Source: Rachycentron canadum
Taxonomy: Eukaryota; Chordata; Actinopteri; Carangiformes; Rachycentridae
DNA length: 64,000 nt
Assembly: GCA_038496675.1 (NCBI GenBank)
Contig: CM076666.1
Coordinates: 15,884,785 to 15,948,784, forward strand
Direction: 5' to 3'
The notes under the pieces were generated by a model. It was not told the origin of the DNA, did not search any database, and worked only from the letters and a program-made list of their open reading frames with translations. How positions within the stretch are numbered: position 1 is the stretch's first letter; each line of letters opens with the position of its first letter. This document shows, in pieces, positions 1 to 12,839 of this stretch. A program made the translations under genes and the position numbers.

Positions 1-3000
1 TTTGCTCACTCACATACTATAGTTTTATTTAATACCTTGCTTATTGGCAGTCTGCCTGTGTGGATTTAGGCTTAGCCAGTGGTCTCTCCTGTGGTTATGT
101 ACCTATTTTCTTATCTTCCTCCTCCACTGGTGGCCTTCAGATCTTACAGGCCCCCACAGAGCCACAAAACACAATAATGAAGCTCACACCAGAGAAAGAG
201 AAAATCCTGTGAGCTGCAGGTCTGCCAACACCACCTCTGTTTACCATACCAAGCACGGAACCAGCTCTTACTATATAGCACTTGACAAGTCCAACAACAC
301 CTAGCCCAAAATTGTTGACCAGTGCTTGAAGTTAAAAGTATGTGCATGTGTAAAAGCATGTCACTGAAAGGTGTCAGTGCAAAAAGAAAGACATTGGATC
401 TTTAGGGAATGAAAATCCTTTAAATTATAAATTTTCCAGATTATTTCTTTGTCTAAACACCAAATAGATTTAATTGACAGGTATAAAACAGAGGAAACAC
501 ACCGTTTTCATTTAAGATGCTGAATGTTTCTCATTCAATAATTATTATGATTATTATTGGTAATTGATAACTGTTTATAAGCTTATTAATGTACTTGTAA
601 TGTTTCAGCACTACTTTAACTATCGTAGTGTTAGTTTTTCCCATACTGACGCACACTGGATGGCACAGTAAACACACAATGAGGCCAAGTGCTATGCTCA
701 TCAAAGAGACAATATCAGGATTACAGTGTGAATGGCCCACATTCTGTTCTCGACTTTTAAGTGAACGCTTACACAGGGAAATCTGTTCTAATCAATCCTC
801 TGAAGATCAAACAAATGAGCACCCACTTCGCAAACACACTGTGCGAACAGCAAAACAACACGCACCAGAAAAAAACAGAGACTGCTGGACAAATTCAAGC
901 TGCATACAAACTCACATCTGTGCACTCATCCCTGCACAAAACACATAGATAGAGAAGTCATTGATCCCTCAGGGGAGGGCACAAGTACACGCACATATTC
1001 ATGCACAAGTACAAATAATACTGTTTAAGCTCGCTGCAGGTTTTCATTGTCCATCTCTGTTTGGTAATCCTGTTCTTACTTAAGCTAGATGGCAACTCCC
1101 CCTTAAATCCCAGGTCAAACTGCATGCTGGAAGAGCAACAGAAGAATAAAAGCAGAAATGAGTGTTGTACTGTTTTAGGAGACTTTCCAATAACCCAAAT
1201 CACCTAAACAGTCTGTTGTTACAAGATTGATGGTGGTGCTTGGCCACAAAACTAAAACAAAACAAAGCTCACATCTGTTATCTTGAACAGCAATGTAATT
1301 TGAACTTTTCTGTTGAACATGATGTATAGAAAACCAAGTGCCAGTGTGAGCTCTGCATTTCTTATTGTACTAGTTCCTATAATATTGATTTTTGATTGGT
1401 CTGACAACCAATTCTGCTTAATGGTAATTGATTGCAACTAAATCATGAGTTTAAACAAGGTGCTGAAATACTGTGTACATAAACTGGATTCTTTTTAGTC
1501 TCTGCTCTGACAAGACAGACTGTAAGGATGCAGGAAAAAAAATTAGAGGACAGAGAGAGCCTGGAATCCAGTTTTATAGGTAACGAAACATGTCATTACC
1601 CAAGTGGAGCTGTAGTGCTGCAATTATCCTCCTCTTAGTTCATTCCTCTACTTTTTATTGCCACTCTTTACAACTACCCCCCTCTTTGTAACTGTAAGAA
1701 AGAATCACCATGTCTCGTTCTTTCCTTTAATTGCTCACTTTCTTTTCTTTGCTCGCTCCGGTTCCCATTCACACTCATGCAACTACACATAACATAACCA
1801 AACAACCCACATCTATGCTGATATGTTAACATGCAATTAATGCCGGGGATTAGTTGTATTTCATTTAAATAAAGACAATACCCAATCTTATTTTCCATGT
1901 TATTCACTATACTTTATGTTATTTATGTTGGAATTTATGGAATTCAGTCACAGCTACATAAGGGTCACTACTTCCCATTCAGCCACAGAGACTCCATTGT
2001 CATATGAAGAACTGGCATAATTTGTTAAATGGCCATGTGAAATTTAAGTGGCCCACAGAGTGAGACTAAGGAAGCATGACTAGGGATTTGGCAGTGATAC
2101 AGGCAACGCTGAAGCTGGCAATTAATAGTGCTGTAAAACTTGTCTATCCATCAACCACTGACCTTTGATAAATGCAAATGTGCTGACTGTTAATTGAGCT
2201 CTCACCTGCATGCACAGTACTTGCGTCCATCTCTCTAATTGCAGTGGCTACAGTAAGTCAATGTACTGCAAGGATTACCATGCATGAATGCACAAATGAG
2301 TGCAGACAGAGAGCCTGGCTCTTATAAAAGCGCTCCTCTTAAAACACTGTTGTGCCATGCAATGAAGATTTAGTTCATATGCACTATAGACTATAAACGG
2401 TGTTAAAGAAGTCTGCTTCCCAGTTGACTCTCAATTCACATCATGGTTAATAAGAAAACATGCTTACCTAAAATTTTCTCCATTAAAATCCCTCACAATT
2501 CTTAAAAGCCACATGATAATTATTGTGATGAGCACTGCCATTGCCATATTGTTGAATGGTCTTTTACTTGAGGACAAAAGAAAGAAAATCACATTTCAAA
2601 ATATGTTTTCTCCTGTTTTATTTTCTCGACTTTATATCTCTCTGAAGGGTTTGTGTACCCCCAGAAATCAATGCATATCTTCCCTCTCATCACTTTCTGT
2701 TTGTTTACAACAACCAATCCCCCCGCAGCATAGACCAGGCCTGGGAAATCAGAAGATTTATACAGAGGCTTGGCGTGTGAAGATATTGTACCCTAGAGTC
2801 ATACAATAATTTATCCTTTTGATCTGTGTTCAATATAAATTCCCTGCAGGGAATTTCTGGGCTGACCTGCCTGGCCTATGTGAAACTGACTGGGGAGGAA
2901 GGAAGATGTCATAAAAAGACAAAATACATTAAAAACTGTTATGCTGTTTTTAGTTGTTTTGTGGTTCTTGCAGAATTGTTGACAATGTTCTTGACAACAT

Positions 3001-4638
3001 CTACTTTTTTTTTAATCTCCAATATTCTATTATATTGTCCTTTTTTCAGCCATGCTGGTGGCATGGGCTGGCAATGTTGGTCTGTGGGCCATTCCACCAC
3101 TTTGATCCAGACTGAAATATCTAAACAACTGCTTAAGGAACAGCAATGAATTTTGCACAGACATTTGTGGTGAGGTGAAAACACCAGTAAAGTTCTTTGC
3201 CAGTAAAGTCGTTCTTTATACTGCAACTGTTGCTAGAGTCCCCACTGATTCAGATTTTTTTTCTTCTCTCTAAAAGTACCTAAAGTTGTGTTAGAAATCT
3301 TTACTTTGCTTCTACAGACATTCCTCATTCTCTGAGGATGAAACCTACTGACTTTGCTGATCTCCTGACTTTTCCATCAGTGCCTCCATGAGGTTGACAT
3401 TTGTGGTTTTGAGTGAGAACTCTCTACCACTATTTGATAGATTCCCATGACATTTGGCACACACATTATTGCAACCTTCAAGATGACTTTTCATCTTATG
3501 TGACAATCAAGTCAAAAATTTTACTTTGACTCCAAGCACTGCTATGAGTATAGCCAAATGTCACACAGAACCACTACCATGGCTTTAGACTCTTACTGTT
3601 TAAAGAGATGATAAACTTCCTCCAATTTGCCATACCTAAGTTCCTTCCTTTGATTGTTTTACTTGTGAATACATAGCAACACTTGTTCCTCCACAATAAA
3701 AGACCTCCAAGAACAATTACTTAAATTTCACTTCTATTTTACAATTCTTGATTCTATCTGAGTTAATGCAGAGAGAAAATCTAATTCAGTAGCATGCAAT
3801 AGATTCATTTACCAAGAGAAAATATTCCCTGATCTACAGGAAGGATTTTCTGAGAAGCACAAGTGTTGACTTAGTTATCACTCCAGGCTATCAAAACTTA
3901 ATTAATTCCTTGCACCACAAAAGTTGATCTCACTCTATTTTTAGATGCTGGTTTTGTATCACTCGGAAAGACCAGTTGAGAAAACAACTTGGCTCCTTTC
4001 ATATCAATCAAATAAATAGTACTGGAAAGGCTCTAAGAGGAGTGAGTGAACTGTAAAGGCCAACTGCTGCTTATTTCATTTTGTTAATACCCTTACATCC
4101 TGAACAGATGATCAAGGTGAGCTACACCTTTTCAATTTCCTGTTATGTGGAAACAGAGTTGGCATGAACCCCTTTCAGCACAGCACACTGAGGACAACTC
4201 AGCCGAAGGGAATCTGCTCACAAGTCTGCACAAACAGACATGTGGACTAAGACACACACAGACATTCAAACATGAAACAAAGATAAACATCAAAACAGGC
4301 AGTCAAAGTGGATTCCATTTGCCACTGAGCGTGGCCTAAAAGTGTAGTCATCCCTCTGATCAGCAACACTTAATCTAGTGTGGGAATCCACATCCGAGCT
4401 ATAAACAGCAATCTCACAGTATCTCTCCCCAGCACGCTTGCACAGACACATTGTGGGTGTGTTTGTGTGCATGTCTGTGTCCTTCCGCAGAATGAATTGG
4501 TAGCTGTCAGGAAGGCCAAATAGAGGAAATGGGCGGATTTGAAGTTCTGTATTTTAACGACTTAATTTTCTTTTCCAGCTGATTGTACCTCTTTGTGAAA
4601 GTGGTGCAGGCCCAATGACAAAAGGTACACCTTCTGCT

Positions 4639-4683
4639 TGTGTGTGTGTGTGTGTGTGTATGTGTGTGTGTGTGTGTGTGTGT
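4639..4683 (+). repeat. (TG)n microsatellite
   Basis: TG repeat with one interruption (gtatgtg). It creates false Cys/Val-repeat open frames. Confidence 0.95.
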
Positions 4684-5339
4684 CTATATATGTGTGTCTG
4701 TATTTGTGTAGCTATTCAGAGAGATCGGGGGCAGGACACAGGAGGAGTACAACTATCTGGGACAGTGCAGTTTTCACCAGTTGGTTGTACAAAGACATTG
4801 AGAAGCAACTCAGCAGTACCTCAGTGCTGCACTTTAAAATCATATTATCATAAACTCAGCTACTCTGGTTTTAACTATTTTACAGCTGCACATTTACCCA
4901 AACTAACTTAAACAAATGCACCTATTTTTGTGATTAACAATCTGTCATTAAAAATTTCATTGAAATGTGTGAGTGTGTGTTTTTGTGTGTTAAAGGTCAA
5001 AGTGGGAGGTGGGGAGTTATTTGAGAGAAAGTGAGGTATGTTAGACAGAAAGAGGAGCCTATTTTTTCCTGTTTTCTCTTTGGTCCCAGCCTTTTAGGCC
5101 ACTTTCTTGTATGACCAACACTCTCATGCACCCACGGTAAGTGTGTATCAATGTGATAAACTGAGAGAGAGCTGTAAGATAAACCGAGTAGGTGACCTGA
5201 TAAACAGAGAGAACTTAAATATTTTCCCTTTGTGAGTACAGTAATCCATCATGAAAGATGTGTTCAACAAGTGTCATGAATGTACTTTGAACAATATCAA
5301 CAATATCAGGATGCCCTCTTCCTGTCTGATGAAATAAAA

Positions 5340-5383
5340 TTATATATATATATAAAAAAATATATATATAATATCATATATAA
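5340..5383 (+). repeat. AT-rich simple repeat
   Basis: TA runs split by an A7 tract. Confidence 0.9.
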
Positions 5384-6683
5384 CCTCTATTTGAAAGAAA
5401 ATAAACTTAAACATAAATAAACAGTCACGTGTGTGTTCAGTCTCTTGGGAAGCAGAATTTGTCTTTTTGTTGATTTGAATAACACTATAGAAAATCTACT
5501 GTTCCCATTACTCGTTACCATAGAAACAAAGAAAGCCTTGTGATAAGACGCCAGTGAGAAACAAATGTAGGTTAAATATAGTTATGGAACGAGGTGCACT
5601 TATAACCAGTGAGAGAAATATAACAGTGTAGTTGACAATGGAGTCGACAGTATGTTAGCACTGTAACTTTGTAACCATGTAAACTTATTGTCCACACTGG
5701 ATTTTTCTGGGGTCAACACCCTGAGTAGTAGCTCATAGAGTGAAGTAGAACAACTTGTGCATGCAGACAGTGGATGCACTCCACTTTAATTTTGTTTTGA
5801 CAGCCACAGGCCTGGTTCACTGATGGGCTTCTGTCGCCATCGAATTTATTGGTGGAACTCTGGGACGAAAGCCTGTTTATCTGTACATTGATGTTAAGGC
5901 AGATTTGAAAAGAAGAACGACACAAGCATATAGAAACCCAACAGCAAAGATTCCTCACTTGCATCACTGTGGGACATTTTCTTCCACAATATTGAAAGGC
6001 TTCTATTAAAGAGTAACTGAGGTTTGTTACAGCTTGCACCTCTTTTTCATAATTTTGGCTATGCCGTCAAACAAAGCAAGAGACACAAGCCATCAACTAT
6101 AGAATAGGTTGAAAACCCAAGTCAGTAAAACTTATTTGTAAAGGAAAACAATACAAATGGTAAACTATTACCAACACTATAAACATCCAGACAAGTTATA
6201 CGTAATGTTTCCTGTATTAAGAGATTGTTTCTACTTTATCTCCAAACAATGTGTTTTTTATGATCTGGTTTATTTATTGTGCTTCTTCCTGTGCCATGCA
6301 GTGTTGCTTTATCGCCAGATCTCAGGTGATAGATATGAGAGCAAGAGCTAAAACATCTACCAGAATAAACTGAGAATTATTATTACAGCACGTGATATAT
6401 ATTTATTTGCTTTGGCGTGTCGAGATGTAAACAGTGTAGCTTTATTCTGCACCATGCTGTGAGTGATGGCATTCGCTCACAGGTCATACAAACGTAACCA
6501 CTTGCTGCCCATTTGTCTTCACTGACCTGTTTGTGGCTTTGTGAAGAAAAAAAAAAAAACAGGAAACACACAATACAAACAGCTGAAATAAAAACTTTCC
6601 CTCGAAAAACAACCTTCTAACTTTAAAAATAGAGGCAAGTAGCATCATCACCATGAGTCACATACAACAAGAAAAGTGTTACA

Positions 6684-6685
<2 letters not shown>

Positions 6686-6716
<31 letters not shown>
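6686..6716 (+). repeat. (TA)n microsatellite 1
   Basis: Thirty-one bases of TA followed by tgaacaca. The same following sequence occurs after the TA run at 6977. Confidence 0.95.
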
Positions 6717-6719
<3 letters not shown>

Positions 6720-6968
6720 CACACACATGCATATATACCACTTAACTGTGGTGCAATAATTTATAATCTTTTTCAGTGAAACACAAAAATAGCTGATACT
6801 GAAATCACATATCAAGTATCACATATCACATTATCTGCCAGCATAATCCAATGTGATTCTGCATATCCTGTAGCCCCAATATACATACTCTGCAGATAAG
6901 CATGAAACAATTGACAAATATTATATATCCACATAAATTGCACAAATACAATGTGAATANACAATGTA

Positions 6969-6976
<8 letters not shown>

Positions 6977-7013
<37 letters not shown>
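6977..7013 (+). repeat. (TA)n microsatellite 2
   Basis: Thirty-seven bases of TA followed by tgaacaca. An ambiguous base (n) sits 17 bases upstream, at 6960. Confidence 0.95.
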
Positions 7014-7016
<3 letters not shown>

Positions 7017-10000
7017 CACAAATAAACTCTACAATCACATCACATATGCAAATTACTGTCTCAGAGAACATTAACTCCTTAAAAGAGACATCTCAGTCCC
7101 AGAATTGCCTTTACAAAATGCAGCCATAGCAACAGGTAATGCCTCAGTCTGACTGTAAAGGCCACATGATGTGAAAGCGGATACAATTCATCGCCTCTGA
7201 AATTTTACCACATTACTATACTATCATTAGCTTGGTGATAACACTTCTTGCTGGAGCTGTTGACTGTGTCAACTCTCCTTTTCTAACTGTCTTTAGACAA
7301 ACCTTGACACTGGACCACCAAAACAAAATGTGGATCATTTCTGCAGGGTCGTAGAGCGCGGGTTTAATTTGTGAATTTGAATAAGACTCTGTCTAAGCTA
7401 ACAAGCAGAGAGACAGATATTAGTGACGGTTTCATCCACAGTGTCAGAGTCAGACTTTCTGCATAGATAGTGAGTAATGGAGCCACTCCTGGGACATTAA
7501 TGAAAGCTGCCATGGTAATTGTGCTGGGATTTGACAGCATTTTCTGATTCATGGCTTGAAGTGCTACATTCAAACAAAACTAATTTGAATAGAATATGTC
7601 AAACAAAGATTATTGGATGTGCAAGCGTTAAAGGTCAGCAAACTCCACACAGCCTCAGTTGTCACAGTTGCAGACAAGTATTAGGCAGTTTTCTGTGTTT
7701 GCACGTTTCACTGACTTCATTATCACCATAAATGTATTGAGAACGCATTAAGGCCTGCTCTTACTATATCTGCATGCAAGCACGGTGGCACACAGCATAC
7801 ATGCTGACACGACAGTGCACCCTGTCAAATGCTGAGCCTACATGAATACAACCAGACACACAGTGATCCCATACATCCGTTTAACTGGCAGCTTCAGTGG
7901 CATCAATAACAATGACAAAAAGCAGAGTCAGGGTTAGATCAACACATCTGCTGACAGGGGTCACAGAATTTAGCTATTAACAACTACATATGGACTCCGG
8001 GACTAATCCTTGAAGCCCTTGCATGTAGGTGTGCTCAATTCTACAAGCAAGCACACACTCACACAACATCAAAACAGCTTCTTGAATCTTTAACTGTCCA
8101 TAACAATACTGCACTTACAACTAACAAGTCAAGAGAGACACTTGAGAAAGATGAAAGTTGCAAGTGTAAAACAAAATAAAATGAAGTAATTCAGTGTCTA
8201 TGTGTGAGTACATGTTCCCTCAGCAGTGAGAAGCGGGAGTTATTTGTTGCTTAAGAGGTGTTTTGGGGCAACAAGAGTTTAAAAACTCAGGCATTATGCA
8301 GCACCACATTCAAATTTGAAGCACTTGATTACAATAACAAGGACACAATTAATTAAACAAAAGTTTTCCACAGTCATCACTAATGGTCCACAAGAATTAA
8401 ACAACTAATTGATTTTGATCCTAATGAGCAGTAAGAGCCAGGGCAGACGCAAAGGCTGCAGCTGCACCCACATGCCCAAACATGTAATGTGAAAGAAATT
8501 TAGAGACACACTAACCAGATCATTTATTTCACACATCATCACACAGATCTCGTGTCTCAGGATGCACAGATCATACCCTGAAGAAAACATGCTCGTATGG
8601 TAATTGTACAGCATGTGAGCACACACTCCCCTCTCCCACTCCCCTAAAATCCACACACACAGTGAAACCGCCCCCATATATTGCTGTCAAACATATATCA
8701 AAACCCCTTCTGTTGTCTGTGATTTATGGCACAGACTAATTACATAGCTGCTCTTCAGAGAGCGAGGGTGGGAGGGGTAAAGGAGAGCTGAGAGAGTGGG
8801 GGAAAAGACGGCAGGTCCAGGGCTACTAAAAGTCTGTGAGCTACAAGTTAAGTGAAAAGAGACACTGGACAGTGTGTGGAATAAAGACTCCAATATCAAA
8901 ATACAAAGAACTATACCATCATATGTACATGTTGCAATATCAAGTCCTATGTTCCAGGACTAGTTAGAATCAAAAGTCTCTACCATGACTTCCCCCCAGA
9001 GTAAATGCAGCTGGAGTGTGAACTTTGATTTCACAATCATAAACAAGTACGATCAGGACAAGAGATTCTCATCCTGAAATATTTTCCTCCAGTTTTTTTC
9101 ACGAGACTGTTTCCCAATCGCTCTATTGATGCTTTTTTAAAAGAACACATATGTAAGAGTTAAGTTAACACTACAGGGATGGAGGAAAAGAGAGAGAAGC
9201 CTTTAAACATCATCACTCATCACTCATCAAATATCAAAGCCTGTGTTGCCATATTTATCTAATAGCATTAAGCAAGTGTTTTCCACTGGAATACACAGCA
9301 GAGATATGTGAATAAAACTGGGATGCTATTATCGCTTTAGCCAGAGTGGCAGCAGTTTATCACAGCAGTCAATCATCAAGTAATCACTATCTGTGAGAAA
9401 CCCCTTCTACTTTCACTACCTCAGAGCACTTTGTCAGCTTCCACTGGCTGGGCTGCCACAGATAAAGATGTTACAAAGAGTGGGTCAGCAGACAGTGACA
9501 GGTTATACTAAGTTTGTATTTAAATTCATCACCTTTTCTTTTAAACTTAAAGGGCCTTCCTGAATATTTGTAGTGTGGCCTGTAGGATAATATGGCAATT
9601 TCTATTGTGGTGTTTATTTCAACAGCTGCTTACCAGATCAATTATTTTGATAGTTCATAAATGAACAAATCAGTCATTTCCTAAGCAAAAAAAATCTAAA
9701 CTTTTCCTAGTTTCAGCTTCTAAAATGTTTGGATTGTCTTTCTCTTGTGTTTTACATCACTGCAAACTGAAAACATTAGATTTTATGTTCAAAAATGATG
9801 ATGATGTCAAATGATATTACAGATTTAAGATAAATCAAAAACAACCACATGAATTTAATGTAAAAAATATTACTTGGAGCCCGAACAAATCCAGGTCAAT
9901 AAATCAACAACCAAGTAATCCAGCATCTGTAATCTGCAGTTACAGCAGAGTGTTAGTCCAGATCACTGTCCACTCTTTGACTTTCTTTTACTCATATGAT

Positions 10001-10033
10001 CCACACTGATCCTTGACTGGAGCTCTGGCTCAC

Positions 10034-10222
10034 TCATCTCACCCTCCACTGACTCGGCAACCTTAGGAATGCCATTCCAGCAGTCAGTCCATAATTCCCG
10101 CTCAGTGTTCCCAGTAATCCCTCTTCTCCGGCTGTTCTGAGCCTACTTCCTTCCCCACAGCTGCTGGCTGGCCCGGCTTGCTCTAATAATAGGACAACAA
10201 TGCCCGCCCCACGCCTGGACAC
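10034..10222 (-). other. CpG-bearing block with exon-like edges, not assigned
   Basis: The minus strand shows tgtgtccag before the block and GGAGG|gtgagatg after it. The frame open at the donor starts MAFLRLPSQWR and ends in phase 0, which does not fit the phase-1 acceptor expected for the shared dab2ip exon. The plus strand also has a good acceptor inside it (cttccttccccacag, near 10146-10160). It is more complex and CpG-richer than its surroundings, so it may be regulatory or an untranslated exon. Confidence 0.2.
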
Positions 10223-11143
10223 ACAGTACTACTCCCCAAACCCCCTAAAAAATTCAAATCTATAAACATTTCACATGGAATATAGTACTATAGTATAGTG
10301 TTTCCTCATCTTGGCATGAGTTTTATATGAAACATAAAATATTTAATGAATTTATATCTTTAACGTCACCATAATTACTAACAAAAACTCAAACTCTAAA
10401 AGAGCAACTTTCTAAAACTGTTGACTTGTACTTGTCTGTGTGGGTAATACAGTGCAGCATGTAAACACATGTTGGTGGAGGAATGATGATGAGCCTGCAC
10501 AGTCAAGTGAGCTGCTATCTGTGGTAGAGGAGGCACAGAAGACACTGTAATCATGCAGGAGCTGATAAATGAAGACTACATGTTGCTAAAGTGCTTAAAC
10601 ACTACCCTGTACCTTTGCCACAGTGTGTTGGAAGGGGATTACTCCTTGAGCAAACACACTTACTGGACAGGTTATGAATAAATGTCACATTTATGTTGCG
10701 TGGTCTTGTTAGCAAAGCAGCCCCAAACTGCACACATGAACCCCACAAAAAGGAGGCATTTATCAGAAAAGAGTCTGGACAATTTTTTCCTCTCATCTCT
10801 CTTGTTCTGCTGCCCCACTTGTAGAAGCAGAGCTCAAAATCACATTAGAGCTCTTGTGTCTTTGAGCCTGACTCATTTTCTTCTCATTTGTTTCCTCCAT
10901 AAAAGATAGTTTGCTGACTTTAGCCTCTACTTTGTGCCTGTCTCTGACAGATCAGTGTGATACTGTTGCTTCCCCAGCACGTGAAAAGACTCCACACCTT
11001 CTCTCCTTCCACCCCCCTCCGCCATTCCACCAAGAGAGCAATCACACAGAAAACTCACTAAATGTATAACTCAGACTACCCTTTCCTATCACAGAATTAC
11101 TGGCCAGTGGAAAGAGAAAAAAGAAAGGAATGCTAGTGCTCAC

Positions 11144-11330
11144 CTCAGACAAGGTCCCACTGCCGCGGGGAAGGCAGAAGGAATATCATCCTCAATCCGC
11201 TCAGAAAACCAAGAGCAACAAGTAGTAAACTCCAGTGATTTCTCCTCCCTGCTCTTGCACTCCTGCTTCCTTGCTCCGTTTCTCCCTCTGCTTTGCACTC
11301 ATTCAGGCTGCAGTGGACTGAGCAAGTATG
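11144..11330 (-). other. Possible non-coding first exon ending in a splice donor
   Basis: The minus strand has CTTGTCTGAG|gtgagc at the left edge, a good donor, preceded by a complex CpG-containing stretch. The ATG nearest the donor opens a 14-codon frame that ends in TGA within the exon, and another upstream ATG also stops early. If transcribed, this would be a 5' UTR exon with translation starting downstream, outside the window. A third dab2ip start site would fit the multiple-promoter pattern of the locus. The right boundary is arbitrary because a long TG repeat follows. Confidence 0.3.
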
Positions 11331-11354
11331 TGTGTGGTGTGTGTGTGTGTGTGT

Positions 11355-11406
<52 letters not shown>

Positions 11407-11429
11407 GGGTGTGAGTGTGTGTGTGTGTA
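11329..11429 (+). repeat. Long compound (TG)n microsatellite
   Basis: About 75 bases of TG with a single TC interruption, then aagggtgtgag and a further TG run. It gives several false open frames on both strands (Cys/Val or Thr/His repeats). Confidence 0.95.
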
Positions 11430-11639
11430 TGGTCCTGTGGACTCCTGCGGGGGCACTTAGCAGGGTTCAGGTCCTCCCCCTTCTCAGCCTCACACAGAGA
11501 GAAAAAAAAAAAGCTCACCCACACACACAAACAGAGGGCAGGAGAGTATTCTCTTTGTCTTTTGTTGCTTTCTCTCACTTCCTTGCTCTGTGTTTTTAAA
11601 TGTCCATAACTCCCTGTTCTACAGCCTCTTTCATTTAAG

Positions 11640-11880
11640 AAAGCGAATGGCAGAGAGAGAGACACTGTGTGTGGATGTGTTTGTGTGTATGTGTGTGCTC
11701 AAGCACAGGGAATGCCGTCGTGCCTCAGCGCCCAGGGCTCGGAGGAGGAGGAGGAGATGAAGGTGGAGTTTAGACCTCAGAGAGCTGAATTCCTACCTCA
11801 CATCCAACCAATCAGAGTGTTTGTTGCGGTTGACCAAAAACCGCGGGGCCAAGCCGGGCCCCGCTACCAAACTCCAGCTT
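11640..11880 (-). promoter_or_regulatory. CpG-containing promoter-like block with CCAAT and RUNX-type motifs
   Basis: Within otherwise AT-rich DNA, this block holds a CCAAT box (ccaaccaatcagag near 11804-11817), a RUNX-type TGCGGTT next to TGACC (near 11825-11834), and a GC-rich stretch with several CpGs (accgcggggccaagccggg near 11840-11858). A (GAG)n run sits at 11742-11757. It lies 500-700 bp upstream of the donor at 11144 on the minus strand, so it could drive that exon. The strand assignment is inferred only from that neighbour. Confidence 0.35.
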
Positions 11881-12483
11881 TAAAGCATTAGCTGAAGTTT
11901 GCTGTGGACTAAGGCTATATTCTACAGTGGTTCTATGGATGAAGTGTTTTTATCTTGAACACTTGTCTTTGTTTACAAAGGCATTTTGCTCTGCTCACCT
12001 AATATTTCAATCTTAAACATTCAATAGAAATAATTAAATAATACTTGCTCTATGCACCAGCACAGGTAGTTGGTATTTTACTGTAAGATGTGGCCTTTTT
12101 GGGATGTTTCCTTGTCTTTTACCATGTCCCTCCCTGCTTCCTGCCAAAGAACAGCGTTCTCATGTTTCTGCTGCTGTCCTTGGCCAGACATTTGTCAAGG
12201 AAGACATTTGTCCACAGAGGTGACATCAGATCTCCCCCTCCACCTGGTATTCACACCAGTTTACTTCTACGTCAGTGTCTTCCTTCTCTCCTCTTCTCAC
12301 AACATTTTGTCACACTAAAGCCTTAAGGCTTTATCATCGGAACAATGTCATATGATATCTCCTTGTAGCTAAACTTTATAGCGTTTTCTAGTTTTCTAGT
12401 GTCTTTCATTCAAATGGAATCTGCTGTTATATCATAATTTCTTTATTATGACTGTTAACATTGTGAACAGGCATTTTGCCTTG

Positions 12484-12839
12484 AGTAATTTGGTGGGACC
12501 TTGGTTTTTAGAAACTAAAAAGAAACCATGTTTGGAGGATTTGTCCTGCACTGAGCTCTATCCTGATTGTCAGCAGCTTGTTGTTTCTGGTAATGCCCTA
12601 ATGCATTCTCTGCTCTATTATAATTTAAGAAATTAAGACTTGACACGAGCCATTGAGATCATAAATTTGTGAGGTAATAAATCAAGTGTTAGTAGTTCTC
12701 ATAGACGTTTTTTTTTTGCAACCAGTGGAGTCGCCCCCTGATGGTTACTAGATAAAATACAGGATTAAGGCACTACCACATTTGCTTCATTTTTCAGCCC
12801 TGGAGTTAACATCCACTTTTATGTACAGTCCATGTACAA
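12484..12839 (+). repeat. Teleost dispersed non-coding repeat, copy A
   Basis: This aligns by eye along its whole length with copies B (17390-17803) and C (45313-45632). Shared blocks include ctctatcctgattgtcag, atgccctaatgcat, gaggtaataaatcaagtg, ggattaaggcact and tatgtacagtc near the end. It has no coding capacity and I see no clear terminal inverted repeats. I recognise it as a very common family in percomorph genomes but cannot name its class. Copy A keeps the best-preserved block tcgccccctgatgg (12731-12744). Confidence 0.8.

Larger units (their letters stand above)
1..10033. other. Presumed dab2ip intron (left part), no gene seen
   Basis: AT-rich non-coding sequence. It contains the TG repeat (4639), AT repeats (5340, 6686, 6977), an ambiguous base at 6960 and a homeobox/octamer-type block near 2040-2240. 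None of the open frames here, on either strand, has both splice sites and recognisable protein content. The minus-strand frame at 5713-6039 (108 codons) was examined and not recognised. Confidence 0.6.

Noticed and set aside
5713..6039. 108-codon minus-strand frame
   Set aside because: Cys-rich but matches no family that I know, and has no splice sites at its edges.
11145..11665. Several long open frames of Thr/His or Cys/Val repeats
   Set aside because: They are translations of the TG/CA microsatellite on both strands.
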